Assembly (NCBI GenBank): GCA_014526335.1
Contig: JACTAT010000198.1
Coordinates: 43,468 to 107,467 of the forward strand
Source of the DNA: Chrysaora quinquecirrha
Taxonomy: Eukaryota > Cnidaria > Scyphozoa > Semaeostomeae > Pelagiidae
Direction of reading: 5' to 3'
Length of the DNA stretch: 64,000 nucleotides
Shown here: piece by piece, positions 24,101 to 35,200 of the stretch
How positions within the stretch are numbered: the first letter of the stretch is position 1
Layout: each line of letters starts with the position of its first letter
Position numbers and translations under genes: made by a program
Notes under the pieces: generated by a model
Told to the model about the DNA's origin: nothing
The model's database searches: none
Seen by the model: the letters and a program-made list of their open reading frames with translations, nothing else

Positions 24101-24191
24101 CGTCATCTTCACCAGGTATTTTGAATATAGCTATTCCTTTATGACCTCTTGAAACATTACAATTGTAAATAGAGCAATTTGCGCCTGGCAT
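21102..24191 (-). pseudogene. THAP-domain P-element transposase, broken by single-base frameshifts
   Basis: Exon 1 (23960-24191) is a THAP DNA-binding domain: MPGANCSIYNC start and the C-x2-H of HICELHFSP. Exon 2 (23647-23725) carries LKPGALPNLNLP, common after THAP domains. Exon 3 begins at 23534 and runs through a coiled coil (about 22790-22850) into the RNase-H-like transposase. P-family signatures are present: HDEMKI, SDGASPN, ADPPHLLKTARN and DPLENYFGRQRS. The last exon needs four reading-frame changes to stay aligned with the family: near 22437 (T-run), 22290 (AAG/TAG), 22251 (T-run) and 21298 (G-run), each explained by one missing base. The C terminus is basic (RKTKRKRDFKDK). It would bind the terminal repeats and cut DNA in the nucleus. 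Decay or sequencing error are both possible. Confidence 0.85.
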
Positions 24192-24335
24192 ATCTTTAAA
24201 AACGAGAAGTAAACGCAGCAAACATGATCAAAATCGAATAGTATTGAACCAAGGATTCACAGCAAGTGCGGATGGGCAAATCTCCAATGCACCTTCAGGT
24301 GGACTGGGTTCTAAATCATTTTGAACACGAGTTAA

Positions 24336-24397
24336 AACAAAAGCGCTATTGTTATCACGCCCTTGTTGCCAGACTATAGTTTTCTCTTATGACTATG
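24336..24397. repeat. Right terminal inverted repeat of the P-like element
   Basis: Inverted copy of 19418-19479 with one mismatch; followed immediately by the second TTTACAT. Confidence 0.92.
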
Positions 24398-24404
24398 TTT
24401 ACAT

Positions 24405-25067
24405 TGTCACATACATTTGCATGTAGTTAGCCTGCCTGCAGACTCAACTGATTTTTACCTCCAGACGAGTTTAGTTGAATTGAAATTTCAATGTTCGTCC
24501 TCCAGGCTACAGAGTATTTGGAGCAAGCTGGTGGGTGTAGAGGAGCGTAGACTACGAAGAATGTAATAAGTCTAAGTTCGCTCTAGTTTGCTGTTCGCTG
24601 TAGTCTGGGCGTCAGGCAATTCAATTCGATAGCGATTCTGGTAATAGGTCTAATTTCCAACAGTTATGGATTAAGATTAAATGGCCTTCATGTTGTTGGA
24701 ACAACAGCAGCAACAAAAAAAAATTGACAAAATAATTGCATTGCGTCTTGCAGTAGTAGAATCATAACTATGGTAAATTCTACAATATTAATATAAATTG
24801 ATAGGATTTTGTATATTCATTATATTCATGTTCTTCTATTTCTTTTCGTTATTCTTCACTTGTTTCTTCTCAATCTCATTTCTGAAAAAAGAGAGCAATT
24901 TTTCAATGCATGTGCGTGTGCAGTGGTGTAGTTAACTGAAATCGTAAATCGCTGTTAGAAATAATTCGAGGGGGCTTGTTAGTACTAAATTCGAAAAATA
25001 ACAATAGCTACAATTCGTGAAAGTCAATGATATATCTCTTCATCCTTGCAGTTACCCTGGGTATCAG
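24405..25067. other. Intergenic, no gene seen
   Basis: AT-rich; pieces near 24571 and 24645 (GTAATAAGTCTA, GTAATAGGTCTA) belong to the TAGACTTATTAC mini-transposon family. It ends in a G homopolymer at about 25067. Confidence 0.4.
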
Positions 25068-25496
25068 GGGGGGGGGCTATTATAAGTTTGCAGCTTCACG
25101 GCTTCGGCCCCTGTTTTGAGTGCGGCTCACGGATTTTGCAATGCTTTTTCTAAGGTTTGCGGCTTCAGAAAAAGCTGTGGCTTTTGTATTTTGGTGTGAA
25201 TTGACATCAGTTTGCGGCATTTTGCATGCGGCTGGGGCTTTTGAGCGGAAAAAAGGCTACCTACATTCAGAATTTCCCAAGGAGTGGGCGTGAAGACGGC
25301 TCTATGGCACTAGCAAATGAAGTAGGAAAATTAACCGAGCGATCAAGCGAACAAGCGACCGGTTAAATGTTGATTTCCAGGCTATCAGAGCCGTTAGTGT
25401 TATACGAGTGATGTTAATCGGCAGCGGCTTAGGCATTTGTTTTACGGCTTGGAGTTTATTTTTTGCGGTTTCGCGGCTTATGGACCATGCCCCCTT
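25068..25496. mobile_element. Repeat element with GCGGCTT words
   Basis: Left end GGGGGCTATTATAAGTTTGC and right end (reverse complement GGGGGCATGGTCCATAAGCC) are roughly inverted. TTGCGGCTT, ACGGCTT and GCGGTTT words recur throughout. Its right part overlaps the predicted stop codon of the small secreted-protein gene. Confidence 0.45.
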
Positions 25497-27372
25497 CTCC
25501 CCCGTTACAATAATGTTTCAAACAAAATTTGTCTTGTTCTATACCAACATTGTTTTGGGGGGTACGGGTAAAAGGGGGAAGAATAAGAGTTATGGAAGTA
25601 GAAAATCCATGGAATAGGACGTATTCCTTGGAAAAGGCCTTGTTCCAAATATTTTGTCCAAGATTGTAGGATACCTTGCGGTAACAATCTCTCATTTCAT
25701 CTTCATCTTCATCTTTCTGACGATCAAAGTCTTTCGCTTTGCTGTCATCTCTCTGACCGAAATCATCCTTTGTTTCAAACATCTCTGGAAAAAATATGCA
25801 TGTTAAATAAAAGCAAAACATAAAGTCGAGAATGACAAATATATGCAAGCTTGAAGCCAGAGGAGAAAGCATTGACCTTTTGCGTTACTATCCCCCAGAA
25901 AAATTCTGAGAGATATGTCCGATTTTGGCTTTTCTTGGCGAGTCTGGAAATGTCCCAAAAAATGGCAGTAAATCTTATTTTGAGCCTATATTGTTGCAAA
26001 GGTCGCTGAAAGATTTAAACAATTTCATACCCCATCTAAATACCATGAAAAGTTTTGGTCTCCTGGCAAGAATTCCTCCGCCCCGGTACCCAAGTCCCCG
26101 GTACCCGGCATTAAAAATGAGTGGTCCCCAAGTGTAGCTGCAAAGACCAGAGGGAAATTCACTATTCAAAAAGGCGTACGAGGAATGCCTATTGAAACAA
26201 AGGGATCAAGGTGTAATCAGAAGAATTTTCGGGAAGGTTGAACTAAATTCCCAAGCAATGAATTCCCCTCACATAGGATTCAGGTCTCGATGTCTTATTT
26301 TATTAGGGGAAAAGGGTATAATTATGACTACACTTTTGTGCTTGATACGCGTTTTCTAATAAGAACACTTGGTTTCGATTTCAGCCTGCCTGTTTCTTAT
26401 TTTTAAAGCGATTTTTCACTAACTTGTCACCCCTACCCTTCTCAAAAACATGTTTAAAATGCATTTCCGGGCAAGGCCTTTACGCTGGTGAACCTTGCTT
26501 GTGCGTATCTCCCATAATTTAGGCGATAGCAAAACAGTTTGACCAAATTTCAGCCTGTGTTTCTTATAAAGATTGTTTTTATAAAAATACGTTTAAGTAC
26601 CTCCACCTTCTTCTTCTTCAAACTCGAAGAATGGCTCTTTCTTCACTGCACTCTTCACGCGTGCTCTGTCTTTCTGTCCAGCTTATTAGGAGATTTACAA
26701 AATACATATTAAGGTTATATCACATTCAAATTTTTCTTATTTTTGTGAAATCGACTTTTCGATAAAATGTGTTTAAAAAGTGATGCTTGACACAAGAAAA
26801 GTTTTTGCGGGATCATTTCATGCTAGCGAGTATGGGCTGGGCAACCAAGAACATGCTATTCTTAGCAAACCAGGTCTTTCAGGGCAGGTTTTACTTCAAA
26901 AAAGGAAAGACGGGTACTTTTGGGTACCAACTTGTGATCCCTTGTTATGGACTAAGCTGGGGGGGGGATGTTGGAAGTCGAAGCAAGATTTTTAACAAGC
27001 TGAGGGTGGAAAAGCAGAGGAATTGGAATTTCAGCGGAACTTTTGTGCTCGAATTATTGAAAATCTAAGAATTGTTATATATGTTATATTTGTTATAATA
27101 TTGTTTCATAGTCGATGGCAATATCGGTTGACAAGAATGGTGAAAACATAACGCTTGAAGCACAAGATGATTTCACAGCTGTTGGTAGCGACGGCGAAGA
27201 AGAGGCTGCTTCAATCGGATGACAAGAAAAATGCAGTATGGCAGCTTTGACAAAGAATTGAAAATCATGTAGTTAGGTTTAGCTACTCACCATCCCGTCT
27301 TCGCCAGGACTCAATATCTGCTACTAAAAGGACTATAACAAGAGCGACCAACGTGATGGAATAGCTTCTCAT
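25456..27372 (-). CDS. Tentative secreted acidic protein, three exons, unknown function
   Basis: Exon 1 (27291-27372) encodes a clear signal peptide (MRSYSITLVALVIVLLVAD) then ESWRRRD and ends at GATG|GTGAGT. Exon 2 (26601-26681) adds AGQKDRARVKSAVKKEPFF followed by an acidic EEEEGG run. Exon 3 starts at 25784 after TTTTTTCCAG and encodes a very acidic stretch (DDFGQRDDSKAKDF, then DEDEDEMRDCYRK). All phases agree (1, 1, 1), giving 163 codons if read to the stop at 25456. The last 14 or so codons lie inside a repeat element, so the true 3' end may differ. The exon 2 acceptor has a weak pyrimidine tract. The upstream in-frame ATG at 27486 is less likely because it buries the signal peptide. 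Basic and acidic blocks would suit a processed precursor peptide, but I do not recognise it. Confidence 0.45.
26345..26595. mobile_element. Degenerate TACAC/T-run-type element, word GTTTCTTA
   Basis: TACGCGTTTTCTAATAAGAA at the left and TTTTTATAAAAATACGTTT at the right resemble the termini of the 55675 copy, and GTTTCTTA occurs twice (near 26394 and 26567). It sits directly beside exon 2 of the putative secreted-protein gene. Confidence 0.35.
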
Positions 27373-28155
27373 CTTAAGTCTTGGTGTTATTCCTTTGCAG
27401 TTGAAATCTGTTTTCAAATGAGGATCCCCTACGCTGGTACTCGTAGCAAACAAACCCTGAATAGTTTCTTGTAGGCAGAGAAGCATTATTTATCGGAATT
27501 TATTTCTCTTGGGATAGCTAATTTTCAAGCCCCTAGATGCATTTATTAATGCACTCTTTTCTTTCGTTTGTCCATTCTTTTATTCAAATCACTGAAACTT
27601 GAAATCCACATACACTTATGAGAAAAAAATCGCGTTTGGGTCGTAAGAATTCACGCGGCCGTAAACAAACAATAAAAGTGAAATAAAGTATTGATAATTG
27701 CAGTGAAATATTTTAAGCCCCATGGGAGCCATGCGCACCAAATATTTTTATGCCACTCAACATTTTTTGCCTACTTTACTGCACACTTCACAATTTACTG
27801 CCTGTTTACTGTCTACAACGTATTCTTCTGCCTGTTTTTCTGCCTGTAACAAATTTACTGCCACTTTTACTGCCACAGTTGCTAAGTGTTTTGCTGCTGC
27901 CAATAGGTTGATTTTTCACTCGGAAAGTTTTGCCATCCATTCAAGAGGATTGCGTGCCTACCGCACAGAAACGTTAAGTTATTTATGAAACTTCGTGCCG
28001 CCGAGCGCCGTGCCGGTTAGCTGCACTTCCTAGAGACTAGGAGACAGGGTAAAACAGCATGTTCCTAACATTCGTAACTTTCGGCAAATGGAGCAACCAC
28101 CTCGCAACTCTAGGCAACAACCCACCCTCAAACATGATTCTGCCAAACCAAAAAC
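27373..28155. other. No gene seen
   Basis: AT-rich; 27750-27900 has repeated TTTACTGCC/TTCTGCCTG words, probably another worn element. The frame at 27722-27988 is a product of these repeats. Confidence 0.4.
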
Positions 28156-28697
28156 CACGCTAGCGAATCTATAATCACTACTGTGGTGGATAATCACTAC
28201 TGTGGTGGTACTATTTGCGTACTGTGGTGGTAGTTTCTGCGTACTGTGGTGGATAATCACTACTGTGGTGGTACTATTTGCGTACTGTGGTGGTAGTTTT
28301 TGCGTACTGTGGTGGATAATCACTACTTGTGGTGGGTTATAATGCTTTATGTGGTGAATACGAAATCATAGCAAAACTCTATAGATCAAGCAACAAAAAA
28401 CCACAAAATCCACCACAGTACGCCAAAACTGCCACCACCGCAAGCATAGTAACCCACCACAAGTAGTGATTATCCACCACAGTACGCCAAATCTGCCACC
28501 ACCGCAAGCATAGTAAACCACCACAAGAGTGATTATCCACCACAGTACGCAAAAACTGCCACCACCGCAAGCATAGTAAACCACCACAAGTAGTGATTAT
28601 CCACCACAGTACGCAGAAACTACCACCACAGTACGCAAATAGTACCACCACAGTAGTGATTATCCACCACAGTAGCGATAAAAGATTCGCCAGCGTG
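28156..28697. mobile_element. Foldback mini-transposon built of CCACCACAGTA words, copy 1
   Basis: The ends are inverted: left CACGCTAGCGAATCTATAAT, right (reverse complement) CACGCTGGCGAATCTTTTAT. The left half is made of TACTGTGGTGG units, the right half of CCACCACAGTA units, so the whole could fold into a long hairpin. Frames on - here (repeated WWI/CGG peptides) are repeat artefacts. A second copy is at about 37857-38190. Confidence 0.7.
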
Positions 28698-28718
28698 AAA
28701 ACCAAAACGACGAATAAG

Positions 28719-28952
28719 CAGGGGTGGCGCTAGGCTTTGCCCGAAAAGGGGGCTAGTTTCCCCGACGAGGGGGCTTACTGTATAACGTAAAAGCACTCTT
28801 ATCTATGCTTGACCAGATTCCTTATCTTCAGGTCAAAAGAAGTCACCCATCGGCACTTCCCCGACATCGGTAGGATTTTCCCCGATGAGGGGGCTAGAGT
28901 TCCCCGACAAGGGGGCTGTAGCCCCCCGAGCCCCCACCTGGCGCCACCCCTA
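28719..28952. mobile_element. hAT-type mini-transposon with 8-bp target duplication
   Basis: Termini CAGGGGTGGCGC and GCGCCACCCCTA are inverted. CGAATAAG flanks both sides exactly (28711-28718 and 28953-28960), the 8 bp expected of hAT elements. Inside, the phrase TTCCCCGACGAGGGGGCT is repeated. No coding capacity. Confidence 0.8.
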
Positions 28953-29291
28953 CGAATAAGTCCAAGGTTACAGTTATTAAACTGTTGTTGTGTTGTGTTT
29001 ACTGTACATTTGCATAAAAAGTCAAATAGTTAGCTTTTTTGATTGTCACTCACAGCTTCATGTTTGCATTTGCAAACTTTTTTGATTATTTACCGTATAT
29101 CTTTAACTTTTCAATGGACAGCAACATGATCCAGAAAGAAATGAGAGTGAAGAAAAAGCCTACCGACGTATTTGCAAAGAGCTGAAGACTAATCTATAGC
29201 AACGGCCTAAATCAAATCAGAGTTTGTTTACTAACGTTCCTAGGCCAAATGGCCAAATGGTCATGAAAAAAGACTGGACTATCTAGATAGA

Positions 29292-32200
29292 ATGGCGACC
29301 AAACAGACATTTGAAACAGAGCGAATTCAAGAGCTCAAGAACGAAAGAATTAATCTGCAAAAGAAGACTTTCAGCAAATGGATGAATACTTTTTTGCAGG
29401 TTCGTTTTATTCGTGCAAGTTTTTTTTATTGATTTTGCAAATTTCTGCGAAGGAGGGCAAGGAGGAGTTTCGGCGGGAAAGACAGTTCAGTTTTCATTTC
29501 AGTTTTCATTTATTTATCAATCAATCTTAAATACAATCTAAAACTACTACATACATACATCGAATTACACAAAAATATTTATCAAATTTGAATTACATTA
29601 AATATAAAAATACACAAACTAGACAAGAAAAAATTGAATATTGCATTTAAGACGGATTCACTATTAGGAGGAACACTCTAAACAGATAAACTAATGGACA
29701 GCGGTCGTCCCCAAAAGCAGGTCATCATATCACAACAGTGAACAGACCAAAAAAGAGGGCTTGGCGAAAAACTTTGATATCCGGCTTATAGTGGGTGGGG
29801 AAAGTCTAAAAAATTTAATTGTAAAACACAAAAGGTTTCTTGGACTGAAAGTGCCCATGGACCATGGTGGTGTGGAGGGTAACCAGTAACAGGACAAGTT
29901 AGCTCATTACAAAGTCAACCCACCATGTGTTAGACAAGTTAGCCCATCATTTGTTAGACAAGTCAGCATGTTAGCATATTCAAATTGGCCCACTCAAGTA
30001 TGCCAAATTTACATGTGTGGGGTATGGGGGCCCCATCAAAATAAAAGCAAAATAAATAGTAAATACATGGACCAACATTGCAGTGGGCCAGCTTGTCCAT
30101 AGGGGTGGGCCAACTTGATAGTGGGTCGACTTGGTAGTGGGCAGACTGGTCTAGAAAGCAAAGAAATATACAAGTCATTTCCATCCAAAATCTCAGCTTG
30201 CCTTTAAATAGTAGAGTTTTTGCATTTTCAGGGAGACTTCATTGTGAAAGATGTCTTTGAAGACTTGTCTGATGGAAGAGTTCTAATAAAGCTACTAGAA
30301 GCAATTTCTGGAGAAAAGGTTGGAAGAATTGGTAAGTCACTGCTTCAGTAGTTAATCTTGAAATTTCAAATGAGAAACTCTAGTTTCAATCATTTTTGGC
30401 TTTTTTGCGAAAACTCTTAATATGTCAAATTTTGAAAAATCTTGAGGAACAATGGCTAATTATGAGACTTACATGAAGCAATTGTTACAGTATCTGCTAA
30501 ATAATAAAATTCTGTTTTCAGCTAGAGGAAAGCAAAGGATACACAAGCTTGAGAATGTATCCAAAGCATTGGCATTCCTACAGAAATCGGTAAGAAAATC
30601 TCTTGTCCAAGATGGAAATACAGTCTAAAGGCCTGGCAAAACTAGGAGGCATGTCGGGCAAGACACTGTATTCGGCTAAACATGCAAGTGACAAGCGAGC
30701 AATATGTCCTGGAGTCATTTGAATGTCGCGGAGAAAAGAAATGCTTCTGTTGTCTCCCAGAACTTAAGCTGATTGCCCCCCATGAGGTGAAAAGAATAGC
30801 TCGTAGAGGGCCAGCTCTAGGGTCTCATTCTAATGAGTTTGCACAGCAAAAAGCTTATGCCTGGCAGGTTTTGTAAGCAGAACTAAACAAGCTTTAAAAG
30901 CAAATCATTCAAATTATTGTCCTTTTGGCATTTTGTCATTCTTTAGTTGCAAACAAGCTTGCCATATCTGAAACTGCATTCATGAAGGATTTCAAAGGTC
31001 TTTGGGATCCTAGCTTTGAAATTCAGTAAAAATTTGTGGAGAAATAACTTTTTTTGGATAGAAATTTCTCTAGCTAGAATGTTGTTAGTGGAAAGCAAAT
31101 CACCCCTTGTAGTTGTTTGAAAATCTATTTGGACCATATCTAGAATAATTAGCATGTTTGGCTCTTGATACTGTTATTTGTTATTTGTAGGTCAAACTTG
31201 AAAGCATTGGACCCGAAGATGTAGTAGATGGCAAACAAGATCTTATTCTTGGTTTACTATGGATGATCATATTGAGATTTCAAATATCAGAAGTTCAAAA
31301 TGAGGTGAGTGTTCCTCCCACTCTTTCCCTTTTCCTCAAGTTGCTATTTGAAATTTGTGAGCTTTGTCTGAAGCGAGAGGAGCAACTCCTATAGAGGAGT
31401 GGGTATACATGTGATTCTGAGTATAAATCATTTCGGTATACCGTCAACAGTATTGAAATTTTTGGAAATCACACGTTATCGAGTTTTAAATCCGAATATC
31501 GTATGCTGCAAAGCATTCAAAATTTAGTCTAGGTACAAAGTTTTGCTCTTCTAACACTTGTGCTGTTTAATTTATGAGCATTCAAACTTCCAGAGTCTTT
31601 AAAGGCTTTTACCGCGAAAATTAAGTTGGTGAGAATTTTTACCCCGCTCGATCGAAGCCCGTTTAAAATCGCAAACTTTAAACGCTTGTAAAATCGATAA
31701 TACAAGCGCTGAGATAGTAAACTTTGGCTTAGACTGAATTTTGGGTGCTTTACTTGATTTTCGCATCAAAAACTTGATAGCTTGTAATTTCGAAAATTTT
31801 TAATGGTGTTGGCCGTCTAGCGAAATGATCTATGCTTTCTTCCCACGTATAATATGGGAATGGAACCTTTTGCCAATAAGTGTCATTGCAAGTCAAACCT
31901 ATTGACTGTTTTAGAAATAGAGTGAGCGTAGTGGACTATAGTTGTATGCCATGCATGCCATCAATTTAGATCCATAAGGATTCTATTTTAGAACAATCTG
32001 AAAGCAAAAACTCCTTAAAAAACTTTGACTCTGACACTAGCTCTGACATCCAGAATTGAAAGTATGTAATATGTGCAAACTCTCATACTCAGTTTAGAGC
32101 TTATGTATGTATGTATGTATGTATGTATGTATGCTTCCTTAGCATAGTATGGGCAGCTGGAAGCAAGAAGCAAGTAGATGATTTGTCCTAATCCAATACT

Positions 32201-35200
32201 GATCAAAGGTCCCCATATTTGCAAACGTATTAGCTGACTTTCCACTCTGGCCTGTCACCCTGTCGTAATCTTTCTTTTGGAAGGAGACAGTATCTGGTAG
32301 ATGGATTGATCTATCCCAAAAGTGGACCCATAATGAAGGCAAGATTTTGAAACGATAGCTTCGTAACCAGGACATAATCTTTAAAACATACTCCATAGCA
32401 GATGAAAAATAATTCCCAAGAATATATTTATATCATTCACTGCTGCACTGAGAGATTACAATTACTTATATGACATTAGCATATTTACATTAAACAGATC
32501 CATACTTAGGGCAAACTTTTTACGAACTGCTAAAAGGACCCATTAATGGGGCAAAATATCACTAATGTACCCATAACCGGAACAGTGTATACCAACCCAA
32601 ACATGTGTACCTACCCTCCTATAGGTGTTACCCCCCTCGGCCTCGAGAAAGGACTAAGTCATCAGTCATGCAAATTAATGCTTGTCATTTTCATAGAGTG
32701 GATCAAAGGATGCTAAGTCAGCAAAAGAAGCCTTGTTACTATGGTGTCAAAGGAAAACAAAAGGGTAAAATATAGAGCTTCGTTTGAACAATACTTGATA
32801 ACTTCCAATTGCCGTGGCTATCCGCTATTGTAGTTACACATATTACAGTACTGCTATCGCGTGGTCTAACATCAGGAAGATCAGGAACGCGTATCTAATT
32901 CACTCCTTGGAATCTCGTACACCTTCAGCTGAAAAAACCTCTGTTGTTTTCGTAGGAATCTTGTAAGAAGTTTGTTAACTACCTATTTTATTTCAATAGG
33001 AATCTCGTACGCCTTTTCGATGTGCGGGAGTGAAATGCCAATGATATGTCCAGAAAGAACATCTCAAATGGAGCAAAAAATTATAAAACACCAATTCGAT
33101 TTGGCTTAATACTTAGAAGTTATTACGATTCGAAATTTGTGTGACGTCATCAAAACGCAAAACTGATATTTTGAGTCTTAACCGTTTCGTGCATAAATCT
33201 TTCTTTTGATGTGTTCAGCGTTGCTTTTAGGATAAAAGCATCATGTTCTCGGTCATTTACGCTAATTTTAGTCATGTCAAACCTTAAATTACGAAGAATG
33301 CTCGTAATTTCTATTGCGATGCAGCTAGGGTTTCGAACTACTATGAATGTTGAAAAAGAAGAAAAAGATAAAACAGTTTCTGCTTACTTTCTCTGAGAAT
33401 GGTAATATGATTTAGCTGGATAGAGCGAAGTACTTTTTTATGACCACGGTCTTTAATTTGATTTATGTAGCCGGAAATGCTCGAGAAGACGGCAGACACC
33501 TATGTTGATAAGTTGTAGACAAAGGCTTAGGCGAAGGCATAGGAACAAGTGTAGGTGTAGATGAAGGCATAGGTCTAGAATAAGGCACAGGTATAGGTGT
33601 AGGCATAGGCATAGGCGAAGGCATAGGCGAAGGTGTAGATGTAGCAAAGGCATAGTCATGCATAGGCACAAGCGTAGGTGTAGATGTAGGCATTGGTGTA
33701 GGCGAAGGCATAGGCACAGGTGTAGGTGTAGATGAAGACATAGGTGTAGGCGAAGGTATCGCCACAGGTGTAGACGAAGGCAAAGGCATAGGCAAAGACA
33801 TAGGAAAAGGTGTAGATTTAGATGAAGAGATAGGTGTAGGCGAAGGTATCGGCACAGGTGTAGATGAAGGTAAAGGCATAGGCGAAGGCATAGGAGCAGG
33901 TGTATGTGTAGATGAAGGCATAGGTGTAGGCTAAGGCACAGGTATAAGTGTAGGCATAGGCATATGCATCGGACAAGCCTTAGGCACACACGTAGGTGTA
34001 GATGTAGGCATCGGTGTAGGCGAAGGCATAGGCACAGGTGTAGGTGTAGATGACCGCATAGGCATCGGACAAGCCTTAGGTACAGGCGTAGATGCAGATG
34101 TAGGCATCGGTGTATGCTAAGGCACAGATATAGGTGTAGGCATAGGCATAGGCCAAGGCATAGGCACAGGCATATGTGTAGATGTAGGCATAGGTGTAGG
34201 CATAGGCGAAGGCATAGGCACAGGCGTATGTGTAGATGTAGGCATTGGTGTAGGCGAAGGCATAGGCACAGGTGTAGGTGTAGATGACGGCATAGGCATC
34301 GGACAAGCCTTAGTTACAGGCGTAGGTGTAGATGTAGGCATAGGTGTAGGCTAAGGCACAGATATAGGTGTAGGCATAGGCATAGGCCAAGGCATAGGCA
34401 CAGGCATATGTGTAGATGTAGGCATAGGTGTAGGCGAAGGCATAGGCACAGGTGTAGGTGTAGATGACGGCATAGGCATCGGACAAGCCTTAGTTACAGG
34501 CGTAGGTGTAGATGTAGGCATAGGTGTAGGCTAAGGCACAGATATAGGTGTAGGCATAGGCATAGGCCAAGGCATAGGCACAGGCATATGTGTAGATGTA
34601 GGCATAGGTGTAGGCATAGGCGAAGGCATAGGCACAGGCGTATGTGTAGATGTAGGCATTGGTGTAGGCGAAGGCATAGGCACAGGTGTAGGTGTAGATG
34701 ACGGCATAGGTGTAGGCTAAGGCACAGGTATAAGTGTAGGCATAGGCATATGCATCGGACAAGCCTTAGGCACACACGTAGGTGTAGATGTAGGCATCGG
34801 TGTAGGCGAAGGCATAGGCACAGGTGTAGGTGTAGATGACCGCATAGGCATCGGACAAGCCTTAGTTACAGGCGTAGGTGTAGATGTAGGCATAGGTGTA
34901 GGCTAAGGCACAGATATAGGTGTAGGCATAGGCGAAGGTATAGGCACAGGTATAGGTGAAGGCATAGGCATAAGCGATGACGGAGGCACAGGTGTAGGTG
35001 TAGATGAAGGCATAGGAGTAGGCGAAGGCATAGACACTGGTGTAGGTGTTGGCATAGGCGGTTGTCGTCAGCGGATATTGCTAGTTTGGAAACCAGGCTT
35101 GGTGGTGGAGTGGAGGGGAATTCAAATACTACGGTTCACCCTAAACACAGGAGAATCCGTTCACTTTTGTGTTAAAGTACGAAGTGTGCCACTTTTTATC

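Larger units (their letters stand above)
19418..24397. mobile_element. P-element superfamily (THAP9-like) DNA transposon, 4,980 bp
   Basis: The element is bounded by 62-bp terminal inverted repeats that differ at one base, each starting CATAGTCATAAGAG and ending in GCGCTTTTGTT, and by TTTACAT direct repeats. It carries two convergent genes: a + strand zinc-finger protein (19534-20778) and a - strand THAP-domain transposase (21102-24191, frameshifted). About 320 AT-rich bases separate their 3' ends. The near-identical termini indicate recent insertion. The broken transposase frame means this copy is probably not autonomous, unless the frameshifts are sequencing errors. Confidence 0.9.

Noticed and set aside
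28030..28705. WWI/CGG-rich and HHSTQKLPPQ-rich frames on -
   Set aside because: Products of the inverted CCACCACAGTA element.
30682..30876. 64-residue cysteine-containing frame inside a spectrin intron
   Set aside because: No splice sites, no homology I recognise, and repeat-like ends; not supported as a gene.
33211..33396. 61-residue frame repeated almost exactly on the other strand at 35902-36087
   Set aside because: It is part of the long inverted repeat; no start context, splice site or domain supports a protein.
33453..34775. Leucine-, proline- or tyrosine-rich frames of up to 178 codons on -
   Set aside because: All lie in the GTAGGC hexamer repeat and exist in several frames at once, as expected for a 6-bp unit without stops.
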